64,000 nt of DNA, from assembly GCA_963727075.1 (NCBI GenBank), contig CAVSET010000003.1:124001-188000 (forward strand), in the 5' to 3' direction. The translations under genes and the position numbers were made by a program. The notes under the pieces were generated by a model that did no database searches, was not told the DNA's origin, and saw only the letters and a list, made by a program, of their open reading frames with translations. Shown one piece after another: positions 34,087-44,175 of this stretch. Source of the DNA: Bog-756 sp963727075 (lineage in GTDB: Bacteria; Actinomycetota; Acidimicrobiia; Acidimicrobiales; RAAP-2). Numbering within the stretch: the stretch's first letter is position 1; each line of letters begins with the position of its first letter.

Positions 34087-35228
34087 GCCCACCGCCGCCC
34101 GGCCATCGACCACCCGGGTGGCGCATCGTCGCCGCCACGGTGACCGGGATCATGACCGGGGTCGGCGGGGTGGTGGTCACCCGGGCGGCGCTCGGTCCCG
34201 GCCGGATCGTGAGCGGCATCCTGATCGGCCTGGCCGCCATGGTGGCCGGTGCGTCCTGCTCCGTCTTCCTCACCGCCCCGGGGCGGCGGCGGGGGCCTCC
34301 GAACCGCGGCGACCTCCACCGCCGGACCCGCCCGGTGGCCTGGCTCACCCCGGTCACGGGCAGTGTGGTGGCCGTCCTGGCCTGGGGGGCGGTGGCCCAT
34401 TCCAGCGGGTCGGGATGGGTTCAGGCGGTCGGCGCGCTGTTGGCCGCGGTGCTGGCCATCGGCATCGTGGCGCCGGCGGTGCCGGCCAGGCGGGCCTCGG
34501 TCACCTGCACGTCGTCGCCGTCCGACAGCCAGGCCGGGCGGGGGGCGACGCTCACCCTGACGGCCAGCGGGCCCATCCGGATCACGCCCCGGGCCCCGGC
34601 CGGGGCCCCGGCACGCGCCGTCGGGCCGGCCCGGGGCTCCCGGAGCGTCGAGGTCACGGTCACGCCCGACCGCCGCGGCGTCCACCGCCGCGTGCGCCTC
34701 GAACTCGCCTCGTGTGCCCCGTTCGGACTGCAGTGGTGGGCGAGGGAGGTCGAGGTGGCCCTGCCCCGGCCCTGGCACGTGGCCCCGAGGACCGGGGACC
34801 CGGGCCCGATCGGCGTGATGGCCGATCCGTCGTCGGGCCAGGCCCTGCTGCGGGTCCCGGCCGGGGTGGGCGAACCGCGGGGGGTGCGCCCCTACCAACC
34901 GGGGGACGCCCGCGGCTCGGTCCACTGGCCGGCCACATCGCACGTGGGCACCCTCATGGTCCGGGAGAAGGAGCGGCAGACCGACGACCCGATCGTCATC
35001 GACCTGGTGCTGCCGCCCGACCCCGCCGAGGCGGAGGCGATGGCCGAACGGGCCATGGCGGTGATCGGCGCCCACCTGGCGCGGGGCCGGCTGGTGCTCC
35101 TCGGTACCGACGAGCCGGACGGCCACACCATGGACACCGTGCGGGACCGCATCGACCTGGGGCGGCGCCTGGCCCGGGCGGGTCCGGCACCGGCGGCCAC
35201 GCCCAGCCCCGAGCCGAGGTCCGCATGA
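34083..35228 (+). CDS. DUF58 domain-containing membrane protein
   Basis: 381 residues from a GTG overlapping the MoxR stop. Two N-terminal pairs of membrane segments (ATVTGIMTGVGGVVVT, SGILIGLAAMVAGASCSVFL, and VVAVLAWGAVAH, ALLAAVLAIGIVAP), then an extracytoplasmic/peripheral domain with the DUF58 block GVRPYQPGDARGSVHWPATSHVGTLMVREKERQ and a VWA-like end DPIVIDLVLP. Usual partner of MoxR ATPases; function in cell envelope assembly or protease maturation is presumed. Confidence 0.88.
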   Translation: MSPPPPGHRPPGWRIVAATVTGIMTGVGGVVVTRAALGPGRIVSGILIGLAAMVAGASCSVFLTAPGRRRGPPNRGDLHRRTRPVAWLTPVTGSVVAVLAWGAVAHSSGSGWVQAVGALLAAVLAIGIVAPAVPARRASVTCTSSPSDSQAGRGATLTLTASGPIRITPRAPAGAPARAVGPARGSRSVEVTVTPDRRGVHRRVRLELASCAPFGLQWWAREVEVALPRPWHVAPRTGDPGPIGVMADPSSGQALLRVPAGVGEPRGVRPYQPGDARGSVHWPATSHVGTLMVREKERQTDDPIVIDLVLPPDPAEAEAMAERAMAVIGAHLARGRLVLLGTDEPDGHTMDTVRDRIDLGRRLARAGPAPAATPSPEPRSA

Positions 35229-37399
35229 CCCTCTGGCAACGCATCGTCCAGGCCAACCGGCCGGGGCCAGCCGAACACTCGGTCCCCTTCCGGGCGGCGT
35301 CGGCCGCCGCGGTGATGGTGGCCATTGCCGCCTGCTGGAGCCAGGGCGAGCTGAGCGCGGCGGTGGCCCTGTTCGCCATGGCCATCACCGTCGTCGGCAA
35401 CGCATTGTCCTACTGGCGTCGCGAACGTCCCTGGAAGCTGGTCAAGCCGGTACTCGCCGCCTGCGCCATCGGCGGCTTCGTCTGGTTCATCATCACGGCC
35501 GGCCACAGTGCGACCCCTGGCGATGTGGCCACCGTGGAGGGCCCGCTGGCCGTCCTGTTCGCCTGGGTCCTCTGTACCCACGCCTTCGACGTCCCGGCCC
35601 GGCGGGACGTCGCCTACTCGCTGGCCGGATCGGCCGCCCTCATGGCCGTGGCGGCGGCCCAGTCGGTCGACCTGACCCTCGGGCTCTACGTCGTGCTCTG
35701 GGTCATCTGCGGCGTGGGGGGACTGGTGGCCATGTGGCAGTCGATGTCGGGGGCCGGCGGCATCCCGTGGCTCACGGCCGGGATCGCCGCCGTGGCCGTG
35801 CTGGCGGTGGCGGCCCTGCTGTTGGCCCTCCTGCCCGCCCCGCATGTGTCGACGTCGCTGGTGTTCCCCTCGTCCTCGGCCAACTCGTCACCGGTCGACA
35901 GCGCCAGCCGGCTCACCGATGGCGCCGCCTCGCTGCCGGCCCACGCGGCCAGCGCCCACGGCCGGACGGGCGTCGGGGGCTTCCTGGGCTTCGCGGCCTC
36001 CCTCGACACCGGGGTCCGGGCCTCACTCGGGAACGACGTGGTCATGCGGGTGCGGGCCACCCGGCCGAGCTTCTGGGTGGGTCAGACCTATGACCGGTGG
36101 GACGGCCAGAGCTGGGTCCAATCAGCCGACCCGGCCAGCGGCCCCGGGGTGGACAAGCTCCAGTTCGAGTCGCCGTTCGGGATCCCGCTGGCCCCCGACC
36201 AGGTGGCCGACCGGGCCGACGACACCACCGACGTGCAAACGTTCTACCTGGCGCAGTCGGGACCGAACCTGGTCTTCCACGCCGACGACGCGGCGCGCGT
36301 CTACATCCAGTCGCGCAGTCTCTACCTCACCGGGGACGGCACCATCGTCTCGGCCACCTCGATGGGGGCGGGCACGGTGTACACGGTGGTGTCGAGCGAC
36401 ACCTCGGCCACCCCGGCCCAGCTGCGCCAGTCCACCGCGGCATCGCCGACCACCGCGGTGCTCAAGACGGAGCAACGAGCGCGGTACCTGCAGCTCCCGC
36501 ACGCCTACCCGAGGGTGGCGGCCCTGGGCCGCCAGATCACCGCCGGGGTCGGGGCTCCCGGTGACGCCGACCCGCACACCTACGACAAGGTGAATGCCCT
36601 CCAGGCCTGGATGGCGTCGCACATCCGCTACACGACGTCCATCCCGCCGCTCGCTCCCGGTGCGGACGCCGTGAGCACCTTCTTGTTCGGGACCAGGTTG
36701 GGCTTCTGCGAGCAGATCTCGACCGCCACGGTGGTGATGCTCCGTTCGCTCGGCATCCCGGCCCGGGAGACGGTGGGGTATGTCCCCGGGCCGTACAACC
36801 CGATCACCGACCTCTACGACATCCAGGCCAAGGACGCCCACGCCTGGGTACAGGTCTGGTTCCCGGGCTACGGCTGGCAGAACTTCGACCCGACCGCCCA
36901 GGTGCCCTTGGCCAACCCCTCGCCGGGCTCGGTCCTGGCCGGGGACGCCGGCCACGCCTTGGCCCGCCTCCCCTGGTTGCCCATCGCCATCGCCGTCGTC
37001 CTGGTCGCCGCCGGGGTGGCGGTCGACCGGCGCCGCCGGCGCCGCCCTCCCACCTGGGCCCATCAGGTCGCCGCCGACCTCGAGCGCGGGGGCCGGCGCC
37101 TCGGACTGCAGCGCCGCCCCGACGAGACCCTCTCCGCCTGGGCGGAACGCCTGGCCGCGGCCGACCCGCCGGACTACGACGGGCTGTCGGCCGCGTCCCG
37201 ACTGGTCGAGGAGTACGCCTACGGCGGGATCGAACCCACGGCCGACCAGATCGCCGGTGCGCTCGCCTTCGGCCGCCGGTTCCGGACGGTGCGCCGCCGT
37301 CTGGGCTCAGGCCACCGGGGCGAGCGAACTCACGACGACGACCGGGCCAGGGCCAGCGCCTCGTCGAACGAGGAGCCGGCGGCGAGCAGGGGCCGGTAG
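35225..37399 (+). CDS. transglutaminase-like membrane protein (TgpA family)
   Basis: 724 residues, ATG overlapping the DUF58 stop. About six N-terminal membrane segments, a large exported region, a transglutaminase core, one membrane segment (LPWLPIAIAVVLVAAGVAVD) and a cytoplasmic tail with a DUF4129-like helix (PPDYDGLSAASRLVEEYAYGG). Catalytic triad: Cys495 in LGFCEQIST, His539 in KDAHAWVQ, Asp555 in NFDPTAQ. Completes the MoxR-DUF58-TgpA cassette. The last 23 residues are antisense to the end of the reductase gene, so a frameshift near 37330 is possible. Confidence 0.88.
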   Translation: MTLWQRIVQANRPGPAEHSVPFRAASAAAVMVAIAACWSQGELSAAVALFAMAITVVGNALSYWRRERPWKLVKPVLAACAIGGFVWFIITAGHSATPGDVATVEGPLAVLFAWVLCTHAFDVPARRDVAYSLAGSAALMAVAAAQSVDLTLGLYVVLWVICGVGGLVAMWQSMSGAGGIPWLTAGIAAVAVLAVAALLLALLPAPHVSTSLVFPSSSANSSPVDSASRLTDGAASLPAHAASAHGRTGVGGFLGFAASLDTGVRASLGNDVVMRVRATRPSFWVGQTYDRWDGQSWVQSADPASGPGVDKLQFESPFGIPLAPDQVADRADDTTDVQTFYLAQSGPNLVFHADDAARVYIQSRSLYLTGDGTIVSATSMGAGTVYTVVSSDTSATPAQLRQSTAASPTTAVLKTEQRARYLQLPHAYPRVAALGRQITAGVGAPGDADPHTYDKVNALQAWMASHIRYTTSIPPLAPGADAVSTFLFGTRLGFCEQISTATVVMLRSLGIPARETVGYVPGPYNPITDLYDIQAKDAHAWVQVWFPGYGWQNFDPTAQVPLANPSPGSVLAGDAGHALARLPWLPIAIAVVLVAAGVAVDRRRRRRPPTWAHQVAADLERGGRRLGLQRRPDETLSAWAERLAAADPPDYDGLSAASRLVEEYAYGGIEPTADQIAGALAFGRRFRTVRRRLGSGHRGERTHDDDRARASASSNEEPAASRGR

Positions 37400-38571
37400 G
37401 ACATGAGCCGGCGCGCCTGGTTGAATCCCAGCGCCGCCTGCAGCCGGTCGGCGCGACGGTAGAGGGCCACCAGCTTGCCCTCGTCAGCCGAGCCCTCAAC
37501 CACCACCACCTCGTCGTCCGGACCGGGGAGGCCGATCACCTGGATCTTGGTCTTGTACTGGTCGGACCAGAAGAACGGCACCGGGTCGTAGGGCACTGCC
37601 GCCTCCGACCCGGCGAGCAGGTTGCGAGCGGCCGCCGCCCCGCCTTCGGCGGCGTTGGTCCAGTGCTCGATACGCAGGCGTCCACCCGACGAGGGGTGGT
37701 ACCAACGGGCCACGTCGCCGGCGGCCACCACCCGGTCGGCGGCGAAGAGGGTGTCGCGGCAGACCACACCGTTGTCGAGAGAGAGGCCCGAGTCCTCCAA
37801 CCATCCGACCTCGGGCATCACCCCGATGCCCACCACCACCACGTCGGCGTCGAGGGCGCCGCCGTCGGCCAGGTGCACCTCCACCGGGGTGGGCTCGCCC
37901 CGGTGTGAGATCACCCGGTCGACACCGACACCGGTCAACACGGTCACGCCCGCGGACCGGTGCAGTTGCGCGCAGACCTCGCCCATCTCCTCGCCCAGCA
38001 CCCGGCCGAGCGGAGTGGGCAGGGCCTCGACGACGGTCACCCGGGCTCCGAGGCCGTGGCAGGTCGCGGCCACCTCCGAGCCGATGAAGCCGGCCCCGAT
38101 GACCACGAGTCGAGCCCCGGCCCCGGCCTGCTCGAGGTGGGAACGGATGGCGAGGCAATCGTCGAGCGTGCGCAGGGTGTGCACCCCGGCCAGGCCATCG
38201 GTGCCGGGCAACGGCCGCGGGCTGGCCCCGGTGGCGACGACCAGGCCGTCGTAGTGCAGGCGGCGGCCGTCGTCGCACTCCACGGTGCGGGCCCCGGTGT
38301 CGAGGGAGGTGGCCCGCACGCCGAGGAGCAGCTCGAGGCCCAGGGTGTCGAGCTTGTCGGGCGTGTGGTGATGGATGCGTTCGACGTCCCAGGCCCCGGC
38401 GAGCACCTGCTTGGAGAGGGGCGGTCGGTCATAGGGCGGATGGCGCTCGTCGCCCACGATGAGCACCCGGCCCCGGTGGCCCTCATGGCGCACCTCCTCC
38501 GCCGCCCTCAGGCCGGCCAGCGAGGCGCCCACCACGACGACGGTGGAATCAGGCGGCTGGGGGTCGCTCAT
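37330..38571 (-). CDS. FAD-dependent ferredoxin/rubredoxin reductase-like protein
   Basis: 413 residues from ATG 38571 (another Met 9 bases upstream). FAD motif VVVVGASLAGLRAAEEVR, DERHPPYDRPPLSKQVLAG, NAD motif LVVIGAGFIGSEVAATCHGLG, and the third FAD block VVAAGDVARWYHP. C-terminal FNR-like domain: VPFFWSDQYKTKIQVIG. This is the single-component reductase type that passes electrons from NADH to the 3Fe-4S or 2Fe-2S ferredoxins of P450 systems. It is a reasonable but unproven partner of the ferredoxin at 10.5 kb. Confidence 0.85.
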   Translation of the reverse strand: MSDPQPPDSTVVVVGASLAGLRAAEEVRHEGHRGRVLIVGDERHPPYDRPPLSKQVLAGAWDVERIHHHTPDKLDTLGLELLLGVRATSLDTGARTVECDDGRRLHYDGLVVATGASPRPLPGTDGLAGVHTLRTLDDCLAIRSHLEQAGAGARLVVIGAGFIGSEVAATCHGLGARVTVVEALPTPLGRVLGEEMGEVCAQLHRSAGVTVLTGVGVDRVISHRGEPTPVEVHLADGGALDADVVVVGIGVMPEVGWLEDSGLSLDNGVVCRDTLFAADRVVAAGDVARWYHPSSGGRLRIEHWTNAAEGGAAAARNLLAGSEAAVPYDPVPFFWSDQYKTKIQVIGLPGPDDEVVVVEGSADEGKLVALYRRADRLQAALGFNQARRLMSYRPLLAAGSSFDEALALARSSS

Positions 38572-38652
38572 CGCGGCCATGGTAGGCGGGAGCCACCCGA
38601 GATCCCGGGGTGGGACTCGGGACCGAGCCCCCATCAAGCAGTAACCGGGTTC

Positions 38653-39408
38653 TCAGCCGCCGAACATGGTCATCCACTGCTCAGGAGTTCGCAGGCGGAA
38701 GACGTAGTTGTTGGAACGGGTCCGGCCCATGGTGGCCGACGGCTCCGGCGAGTACAGGTGGCCGGGATAGAGGACGGTGTCGTCCGGCACGCGGGCCAGG
38801 CGGGTGGTGAGCGATTCGTACATCGCCTCGGGATCGCCGCCGGGCAGATCGGTGCGGCCGCAGCCGTCGAGGAACAGGGTGTCGCCGGCGATCAGGCGGC
38901 CGTCGACCAGGAAGCACTGGCTGCCGGGCGTGTGACCCGGGGTGTGGAGCATGGTGATGGGGACCTCACCCACCTGGAGCACGTCCCCGCCGTGGTGGGT
39001 GACGAGGTCGCCCGCGCCCACTCCCGTGGCGCGTACCACCCAGGGAGCCTCGTCCGCCTGAACGTGTACCGGCGTCTGGTTGACCTCGATCAGCCGGGTG
39101 ATGCCCTCGATGCTCCAACCCATCATGTCGCCCCCGACGTGGTCGGGGTGGAAGTGGGTGGCGAGGGCCCCGACACAGCGCATCCCGTCGGCACGGACCA
39201 TCTCCAGCAGTTCGTCCACGCCGTAGGCGGGATCGACGATCAGCGCCTCCCCAGTGGCCCGGTCCCCGACCAGGTAGACGAAGTTGACCATCTGCTGGGC
39301 CACCTGGTCGCCGGTGGCGAAGTCCCGACCAGCCAGCAGCTGACGGAAGTACAGGCGGTCGGATCCCGTACCGTTGGCGTCTCGGGCATCGAGCTCGGTC
39401 ACCGGCAC
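38653..39408 (-). CDS. metallo-beta-lactamase-fold hydrolase (glyoxalase II / persulfide dioxygenase-like)
   Basis: 251 residues from the GTG at 39408. Metal motif THFHPDHVGGD, second-site His in LHTPGHTPGSQCF and Asp in IAGDTLFLDGCGRTDLPGGD, final His in YPGHLYSPEPSATMG. The order resembles persulfide dioxygenases or glyoxalase II. It would fit sulfur detoxification with the rhodanese at 2 kb, but there is no fusion to support it. Confidence 0.85.
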   Translation of the reverse strand: MPVTELDARDANGTGSDRLYFRQLLAGRDFATGDQVAQQMVNFVYLVGDRATGEALIVDPAYGVDELLEMVRADGMRCVGALATHFHPDHVGGDMMGWSIEGITRLIEVNQTPVHVQADEAPWVVRATGVGAGDLVTHHGGDVLQVGEVPITMLHTPGHTPGSQCFLVDGRLIAGDTLFLDGCGRTDLPGGDPEAMYESLTTRLARVPDDTVLYPGHLYSPEPSATMGRTRSNNYVFRLRTPEQWMTMFGG

Positions 39409-39608
39409 ACCTTACGGGGACCGGGTGACGAACGTGCCACCGGCCAACGGAAGCCGGTCGGGTTTGGTCGGTGGCCCGGCCGGCACGGCGGTCTGACCCG
39501 ACGGTGACGATCAGATCTACAGTTCCCTACCGGTGGCCCACCGCGGTGGCCCACGGCCGGGCTGAGCCACGGGGACGCGGGGGCGGAGCGAGCGATCAGG
39601 AGGGGACG

Positions 39609-41201
39609 ATGACCACAGACACCGGGCGCCCGAACCGAGCGGATCTCCGGACCGCGTCGGGCATGCTGCGGACATGGGCCACCGAGACCCCCGGCGCCCC
39701 CATGCTGACCATGGGCGCGGTCACCCTGTCGTGGGGCGAGGTCTACGAGCGGGCCAGGCGGGTCAGCGGCGCGCTGGCGGCCGTCGGGGTCGGGCGCGGC
39801 GACCGCGTGGCCTTCCTCGACCGAAACGGGATCGAGTACTTCGAGGTCTTCTTCGGCTGTGCGCTGCTGGGCGCGGTCAGCGTGGCCGTCAATTGGCGGC
39901 TGGCATCATCGGAGATGGCCGCCATCCTCGAGGACGCCGGTGCGTCCGTCCTCTTCTTCGGCCCCGACTACACCGCGGCCGTCAAGGAACTGGCCCCCAC
40001 CGTGACGAGCGTCCAGACCTGGGTCCCGCTCGACGAGTACCCCGACTGGCGGGACGCCGACGGGATCGGCCCGGCCGATCCCGGGTTCGAGCCGGGCCCC
40101 GAGGACGTGGTCACCCAGCTCTACACCTCGGGAACCACGGGACTGCCCAAGGGGGCGATGATCTGCGCCCGGAACGTGTCGTGCATCCTGACCGAGGCCG
40201 ACCAGGTCTTCCACATCGGGAGCGACACGGTCTCGCTGGTGGCGATGCCGCTGTTCCACATCGGTGGCACCGGATGGGCGCTGTCCGGCATGTCCCGCGG
40301 GGGCCACTCGGTCATCGTCCGGGACATCGACCCGGCTACGGTGCTGGGGCTCATCGAAGAGCACCGGATCACCGAGACGTTCGTCGTCCCGGCAGTGCTC
40401 ATGTTCCTCCTGAACGCACCAGAGCTGTCGACCGCTGATCTCAGCTCCCTGCGAACCGTGTTCTACGGCGCCTCTCCCATCAGCGAGGACGTGCTGGTCA
40501 GATCGATGACCGCCCTCGGATGCGACTTTGCCCAGGTGTACGGGCTCACCGAGACCTCAGGCGCCATCACGTCGCTGATGCCCGCCGATCACGACCCGAC
40601 CGGTCCTCGATCCGGTCTGCTGCGCTCGGCCGGGCGCCCCTTCGACCACGTCGAGCTGCGGATCGTCGACCCCGAGAGCGGGGCCGTGCTCCCGGCGGGC
40701 GAAGTCGGTGAGATCTGGACGCGTTCGGACCAGAACATGCTCGGCTACTGGAACCGGAGCGCCGAGACGGTCGCCGTGCTCTCCCACGACGGATGGTTCC
40801 GCACCGGGGATGCCGGCTGGATCGACGCGGACGGGTACCTCTTCCTCCACGACCGCATCAAGGACATGATCGTCTCGGGAGGGGAGAACATCTATCCGGC
40901 CGAGGTGGAGAACGCGCTGCTCGCCCATCCGGCGGTGGCGGACGCGGCGGTCATCGGGGTGCCCGACGACAAGTGGGGCGAGACGGTCAAGGCCATCGTG
41001 GTCCGTGCACCCGGCGTCTCGGACGACGACGAGGCGCTGGCCGCCGACATCATGGCGGGCACCCGGGCCCGGCTGGCCCACTACAAGTGCCCCACCTCGA
41101 TCGACTTCACCGAGTCACTCCCCCGCAACCCGTCGGGCAAGGTGCTCAAGCGCGAACTCCGCCAGCCGTACTGGGGCGACCGCGATCGGAACATCCACTG
41201 A
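39609..41201 (+). CDS. AMP-forming long-chain acyl-CoA ligase (FadD-type)
   Basis: 530 residues, ATG at 39609 behind AGGAGGGGACG. Motifs: LYTSGTTGLPKGAMI (A3), GTGWALSGMSRGGHSVIV, QVYGLTETSGAITSLMP (A5), DGWFRTGDAGWIDADGYLFLHDRIKDMIVSGGENIYPAEVENAL (A7/A8), NPSGKVLKRELRQPYWG (A10, catalytic Lys). It resembles FadD13-like ligases of mycobacteria. Stand-alone transcription; convergent with xseB (31-bp gap). Confidence 0.88.
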   Translation: MTTDTGRPNRADLRTASGMLRTWATETPGAPMLTMGAVTLSWGEVYERARRVSGALAAVGVGRGDRVAFLDRNGIEYFEVFFGCALLGAVSVAVNWRLASSEMAAILEDAGASVLFFGPDYTAAVKELAPTVTSVQTWVPLDEYPDWRDADGIGPADPGFEPGPEDVVTQLYTSGTTGLPKGAMICARNVSCILTEADQVFHIGSDTVSLVAMPLFHIGGTGWALSGMSRGGHSVIVRDIDPATVLGLIEEHRITETFVVPAVLMFLLNAPELSTADLSSLRTVFYGASPISEDVLVRSMTALGCDFAQVYGLTETSGAITSLMPADHDPTGPRSGLLRSAGRPFDHVELRIVDPESGAVLPAGEVGEIWTRSDQNMLGYWNRSAETVAVLSHDGWFRTGDAGWIDADGYLFLHDRIKDMIVSGGENIYPAEVENALLAHPAVADAAVIGVPDDKWGETVKAIVVRAPGVSDDDEALAADIMAGTRARLAHYKCPTSIDFTESLPRNPSGKVLKRELRQPYWGDRDRNIH

Positions 41202-41232
41202 GGGAACTGACCGGCAGGCGGCGGCTGGTGGA

Positions 41233-41592
41233 TCAGAAGAGTCCGGGTGGCGCCTCACCGGACTCGGCGTCTTCGTCCGCGTCGGAGGACCGGTCGTCGG
41301 AGCGACCCAAGCGGTCCGCGGCCGCAGCTTCGGCCTTCCCGATGGCCTCGAGCCGGGGGACCAGCTCCTCGACCCGCATCCGGGTACGGCGGAGCCGGCG
41401 GTCGAGCTCGTCGACGATGTCGGTCGCCCGTTCGAGCTGATCGACGAGGCGGTCGACATCGACGACCCCGGTCTCGAACTCGTCGATGATGGCATCCAGC
41501 TCGGCGCCGGCGCTGGCGTAGCTCAACGAGGTCACATCGGGTTGCGACTCGGCTCCGTCCTCGATCGGCGGCTCTGTTCCGGTTGTCGCCAT
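41233..41592 (-). CDS. xseB: exodeoxyribonuclease VII small subunit
   Basis: 119 residues from the ATG at 41592 that overlaps the xseA stop (ATGA). The XseB core LSYASAGAELDAIIDEFETGVVDVDRLVDQLERATDIVDELDRRL is a coiled-coil helical hairpin; the C-terminal tail is acidic and longer than in most XseB. It binds the large subunit to form the single-strand exonuclease. Position directly after xseA confirms it. Confidence 0.88.
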   Translation of the reverse strand: MATTGTEPPIEDGAESQPDVTSLSYASAGAELDAIIDEFETGVVDVDRLVDQLERATDIVDELDRRLRRTRMRVEELVPRLEAIGKAEAAAADRLGRSDDRSSDADEDAESGEAPPGLF

Positions 41593-43067
41593 CACGGCTC
41601 TCCTTCTGAATCGGTGGCTCCTCGGCCCCGGCGGCCCGGGCCACCGGGGGCGCTGACTTCGGAGGTCTCGGTCACCTCCGACACGACGGAGCCCTCGGCC
41701 AGTCTGGTGAACAGTCGCGATCCGGCGGTCACGGCGGCGGCAGAGCGAACCACTCGGCCGGCGTCATCCCTGGTGACCGAGTAGCCCCGATCGAGCTGGC
41801 GCTGGTAGTCGTAGGCGCCGAGCAGCCGGCGCCACTGGGCCGTCCGGACGACCTCCGCCTGCAGCACGCGATCCGGTAGTGCGGTGATCCGTTCCGACCG
41901 GGCCGTCACTCCGAGCTCGGCAGCGGCGAGCGAGCGGAGCGCTGAGCGAGTGAGGGTTGCGCCGGCGGCCTCGAGCCGGTGCTGGTTCATCTCGACTCCC
42001 CTCTTGGCCGAACCGCGCAACGCCTGGGTTCGGTGCGCCAGCCGATCGGAGTGCCGCCCGAGCTGGGACTGGGCCCCGACGATCATGCGATGCCGGTGAC
42101 GATCCAGGCTACGTTCGGACCGAGCCATCTGCTCCCCGGCCAGGCGACGGATACGCGCCCCGGCCGCGAGACGCGAGGCCCAGAACTCGGTCACCAGGCG
42201 GGACAGCTCCTGGCCGCACTCGGTGGGGGTGATGAAGGAGCGGTTGGCCACCTGGTCGGCCACGGACTGGTCCCCGGTGTGGCCGATGCCGGTCCAGACC
42301 GGTTTGTCGCAGAGGGCGATGGACCGGGCCACCGGCTCGGTGTCGAAGACGGCCAGATCAGCCTTCGACCCGCCGCCGCGAACAACGGCGATCAGATCAC
42401 ACTGGCCCGCCTGCAGTCGCCGGAGGGCGGCCGCCACCGATCGGGCCGCGGCGCGTCCTTGGACCTGGGTGGGCACGGCCTGCACGGTGAAGGCCATGCC
42501 GGATGTCTCCAGCCGGCCCATGAAGTCCCGATAGCCCTCCGTGCCCGGGCTGGCCACGAGACCGATCCGCAGCGGGAGGGCGGGGACGGCGACCCGTCGG
42601 TTGCGGTCGAACAGGTCCTCGTCCACCAACGCCGTGACCAAGCGGGCGCGCTCAGCGGCGAGCTTGCCGAGCAGCGCATCGGTGTCCAACTCGGAAAGGA
42701 CGAAGCTGATCTCGCCCCGGGGCTTGTAGAGCTGCACCTCTCCCCTGACCCGGACCACCATGCCTGTCTCGAGGCTGATGCCGAGCCTGGCCAGCGTGGA
42801 CCGGACCAAGTCCCAACGTCGGGACCAGCACACCACCTTCAGCACGGGCGACGAGTTGTCCCGGGCGTGCACCGGGTCGACCAGATCGATGTAGCAGAGG
42901 CCCTTCGAGCTCACCGTCAGCGACCGGACCTCCCCCGACACCCAGACCTGGCCCGGCAGCGCGCCCTGAAGGGCGCGGTCGATCCGGCGGTAGAGGTCCC
43001 TGATCGAGAGGGCGTCCTGATCTCGGGCGGGCGTCCCAGCACGGGGTCGGGGGCTGCTCAACGGCAC
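41592..43067 (-). CDS. xseA: exodeoxyribonuclease VII large subunit
   Basis: 491 residues. N-terminal OB domain VWVSGEVRSLTVSSKGLCYIDLVDP..LKVVCWSRRWDLV and MVVRVRGEVQLYKPRGEISFVLSE; catalytic domain PLRIGLVASPGTEGYRDFM, VVRGGGSKADLAVFDTEPVARSIALCDKPVWTGIGHTGDQSVADQVANRSFITPTECGQEL; long coiled coil; end YDYQRQLDRGYSVTRDDAGRVVRS. Degrades single-stranded DNA to oligonucleotides in mismatch repair and damage processing. Confidence 0.93.
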   Translation of the reverse strand: MPLSSPRPRAGTPARDQDALSIRDLYRRIDRALQGALPGQVWVSGEVRSLTVSSKGLCYIDLVDPVHARDNSSPVLKVVCWSRRWDLVRSTLARLGISLETGMVVRVRGEVQLYKPRGEISFVLSELDTDALLGKLAAERARLVTALVDEDLFDRNRRVAVPALPLRIGLVASPGTEGYRDFMGRLETSGMAFTVQAVPTQVQGRAAARSVAAALRRLQAGQCDLIAVVRGGGSKADLAVFDTEPVARSIALCDKPVWTGIGHTGDQSVADQVANRSFITPTECGQELSRLVTEFWASRLAAGARIRRLAGEQMARSERSLDRHRHRMIVGAQSQLGRHSDRLAHRTQALRGSAKRGVEMNQHRLEAAGATLTRSALRSLAAAELGVTARSERITALPDRVLQAEVVRTAQWRRLLGAYDYQRQLDRGYSVTRDDAGRVVRSAAAVTAGSRLFTRLAEGSVVSEVTETSEVSAPGGPGRRGRGATDSEGEP

Positions 43068-43270
43068 CGCGCCAGGTTAGAACCAGCTTGTGACCGGCAT
43101 GATCACCCGTCCCACCCCGGTCCGGGACGCTGACTGTCGGATCCCCGGCTCCCAATCGGGTGGCCATCTGAAGGCGGGTGCCCCGCCACCTTGGGTGTGC
43201 ATCACAGCCGACCGCGGTGCCGGAACAGCGATATGGGTCGACCGTCCCCGGTCTGTGAGACGATGGAGCT

Positions 43271-43668
<398 letters not shown>

Positions 43669-44175
43669 ACTTCGCCTTTGCGTAGTCGCCAGCGCATCGA
43701 GACCTTAGACACGTTATGACCGTGCCGGCCTCCGGTCGAGAAATGCGCTGATTCAAGATGTCGACTGTGACGACGGCATCCCACGTCGAATCCGCGATGG
43801 AGGCTGGCTCTCAACACCCAGGCCAGGCTCAAAGTGAATCTCGTTGGAGTCGCACCCCTAGACCTGGGAAGTGCGGACATCGACGCCTGGGGGGGCGTTG
43901 CGAGTGCCGATCCGGAGATCGCAAGACTGCGACTGCGGCAAATGAGGGCAAGCGCACTGAACCCCGCTGCTGCGAGCAGGGCAACCTGGAATCCTAAGCG
44001 CGAAGTGAGTGGCTGCCGCACCACCATGAGCGGTGTGCTGAAAGCAGATCGAGCAGCCGCTCAGCAACTCAATCTCGTCCCACGACTTCCTCGACAACCC
44101 GACGTAGAATGTTATCGACAGCCCAGCTGTCGATCACCATTTCGCGAATCATCGCAACGGCGGCTGATTGGGAGC
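43669..44175. other. 507-bp stretch without a convincing gene after rnpB
   Basis: Composition is visibly less GC-rich than the flanks. Open frames exist on both strands but none has family-like sequence or a good ribosome site; one leftward frame runs antisense into rnpB and is discarded. A short leftward helix-rich peptide (AAVAMIREMVIDSWAVDNILRRVVEEVVGRD, about 44069-44160) is the only stretch that looks coding. No tRNA or integrase remnant was seen. Confidence 0.5.

Noticed and set aside
43095..43270. Open frame between xseA and rnpB
   Set aside because: Short, no ribosome site and no recognisable sequence; more likely the rnpB promoter region.
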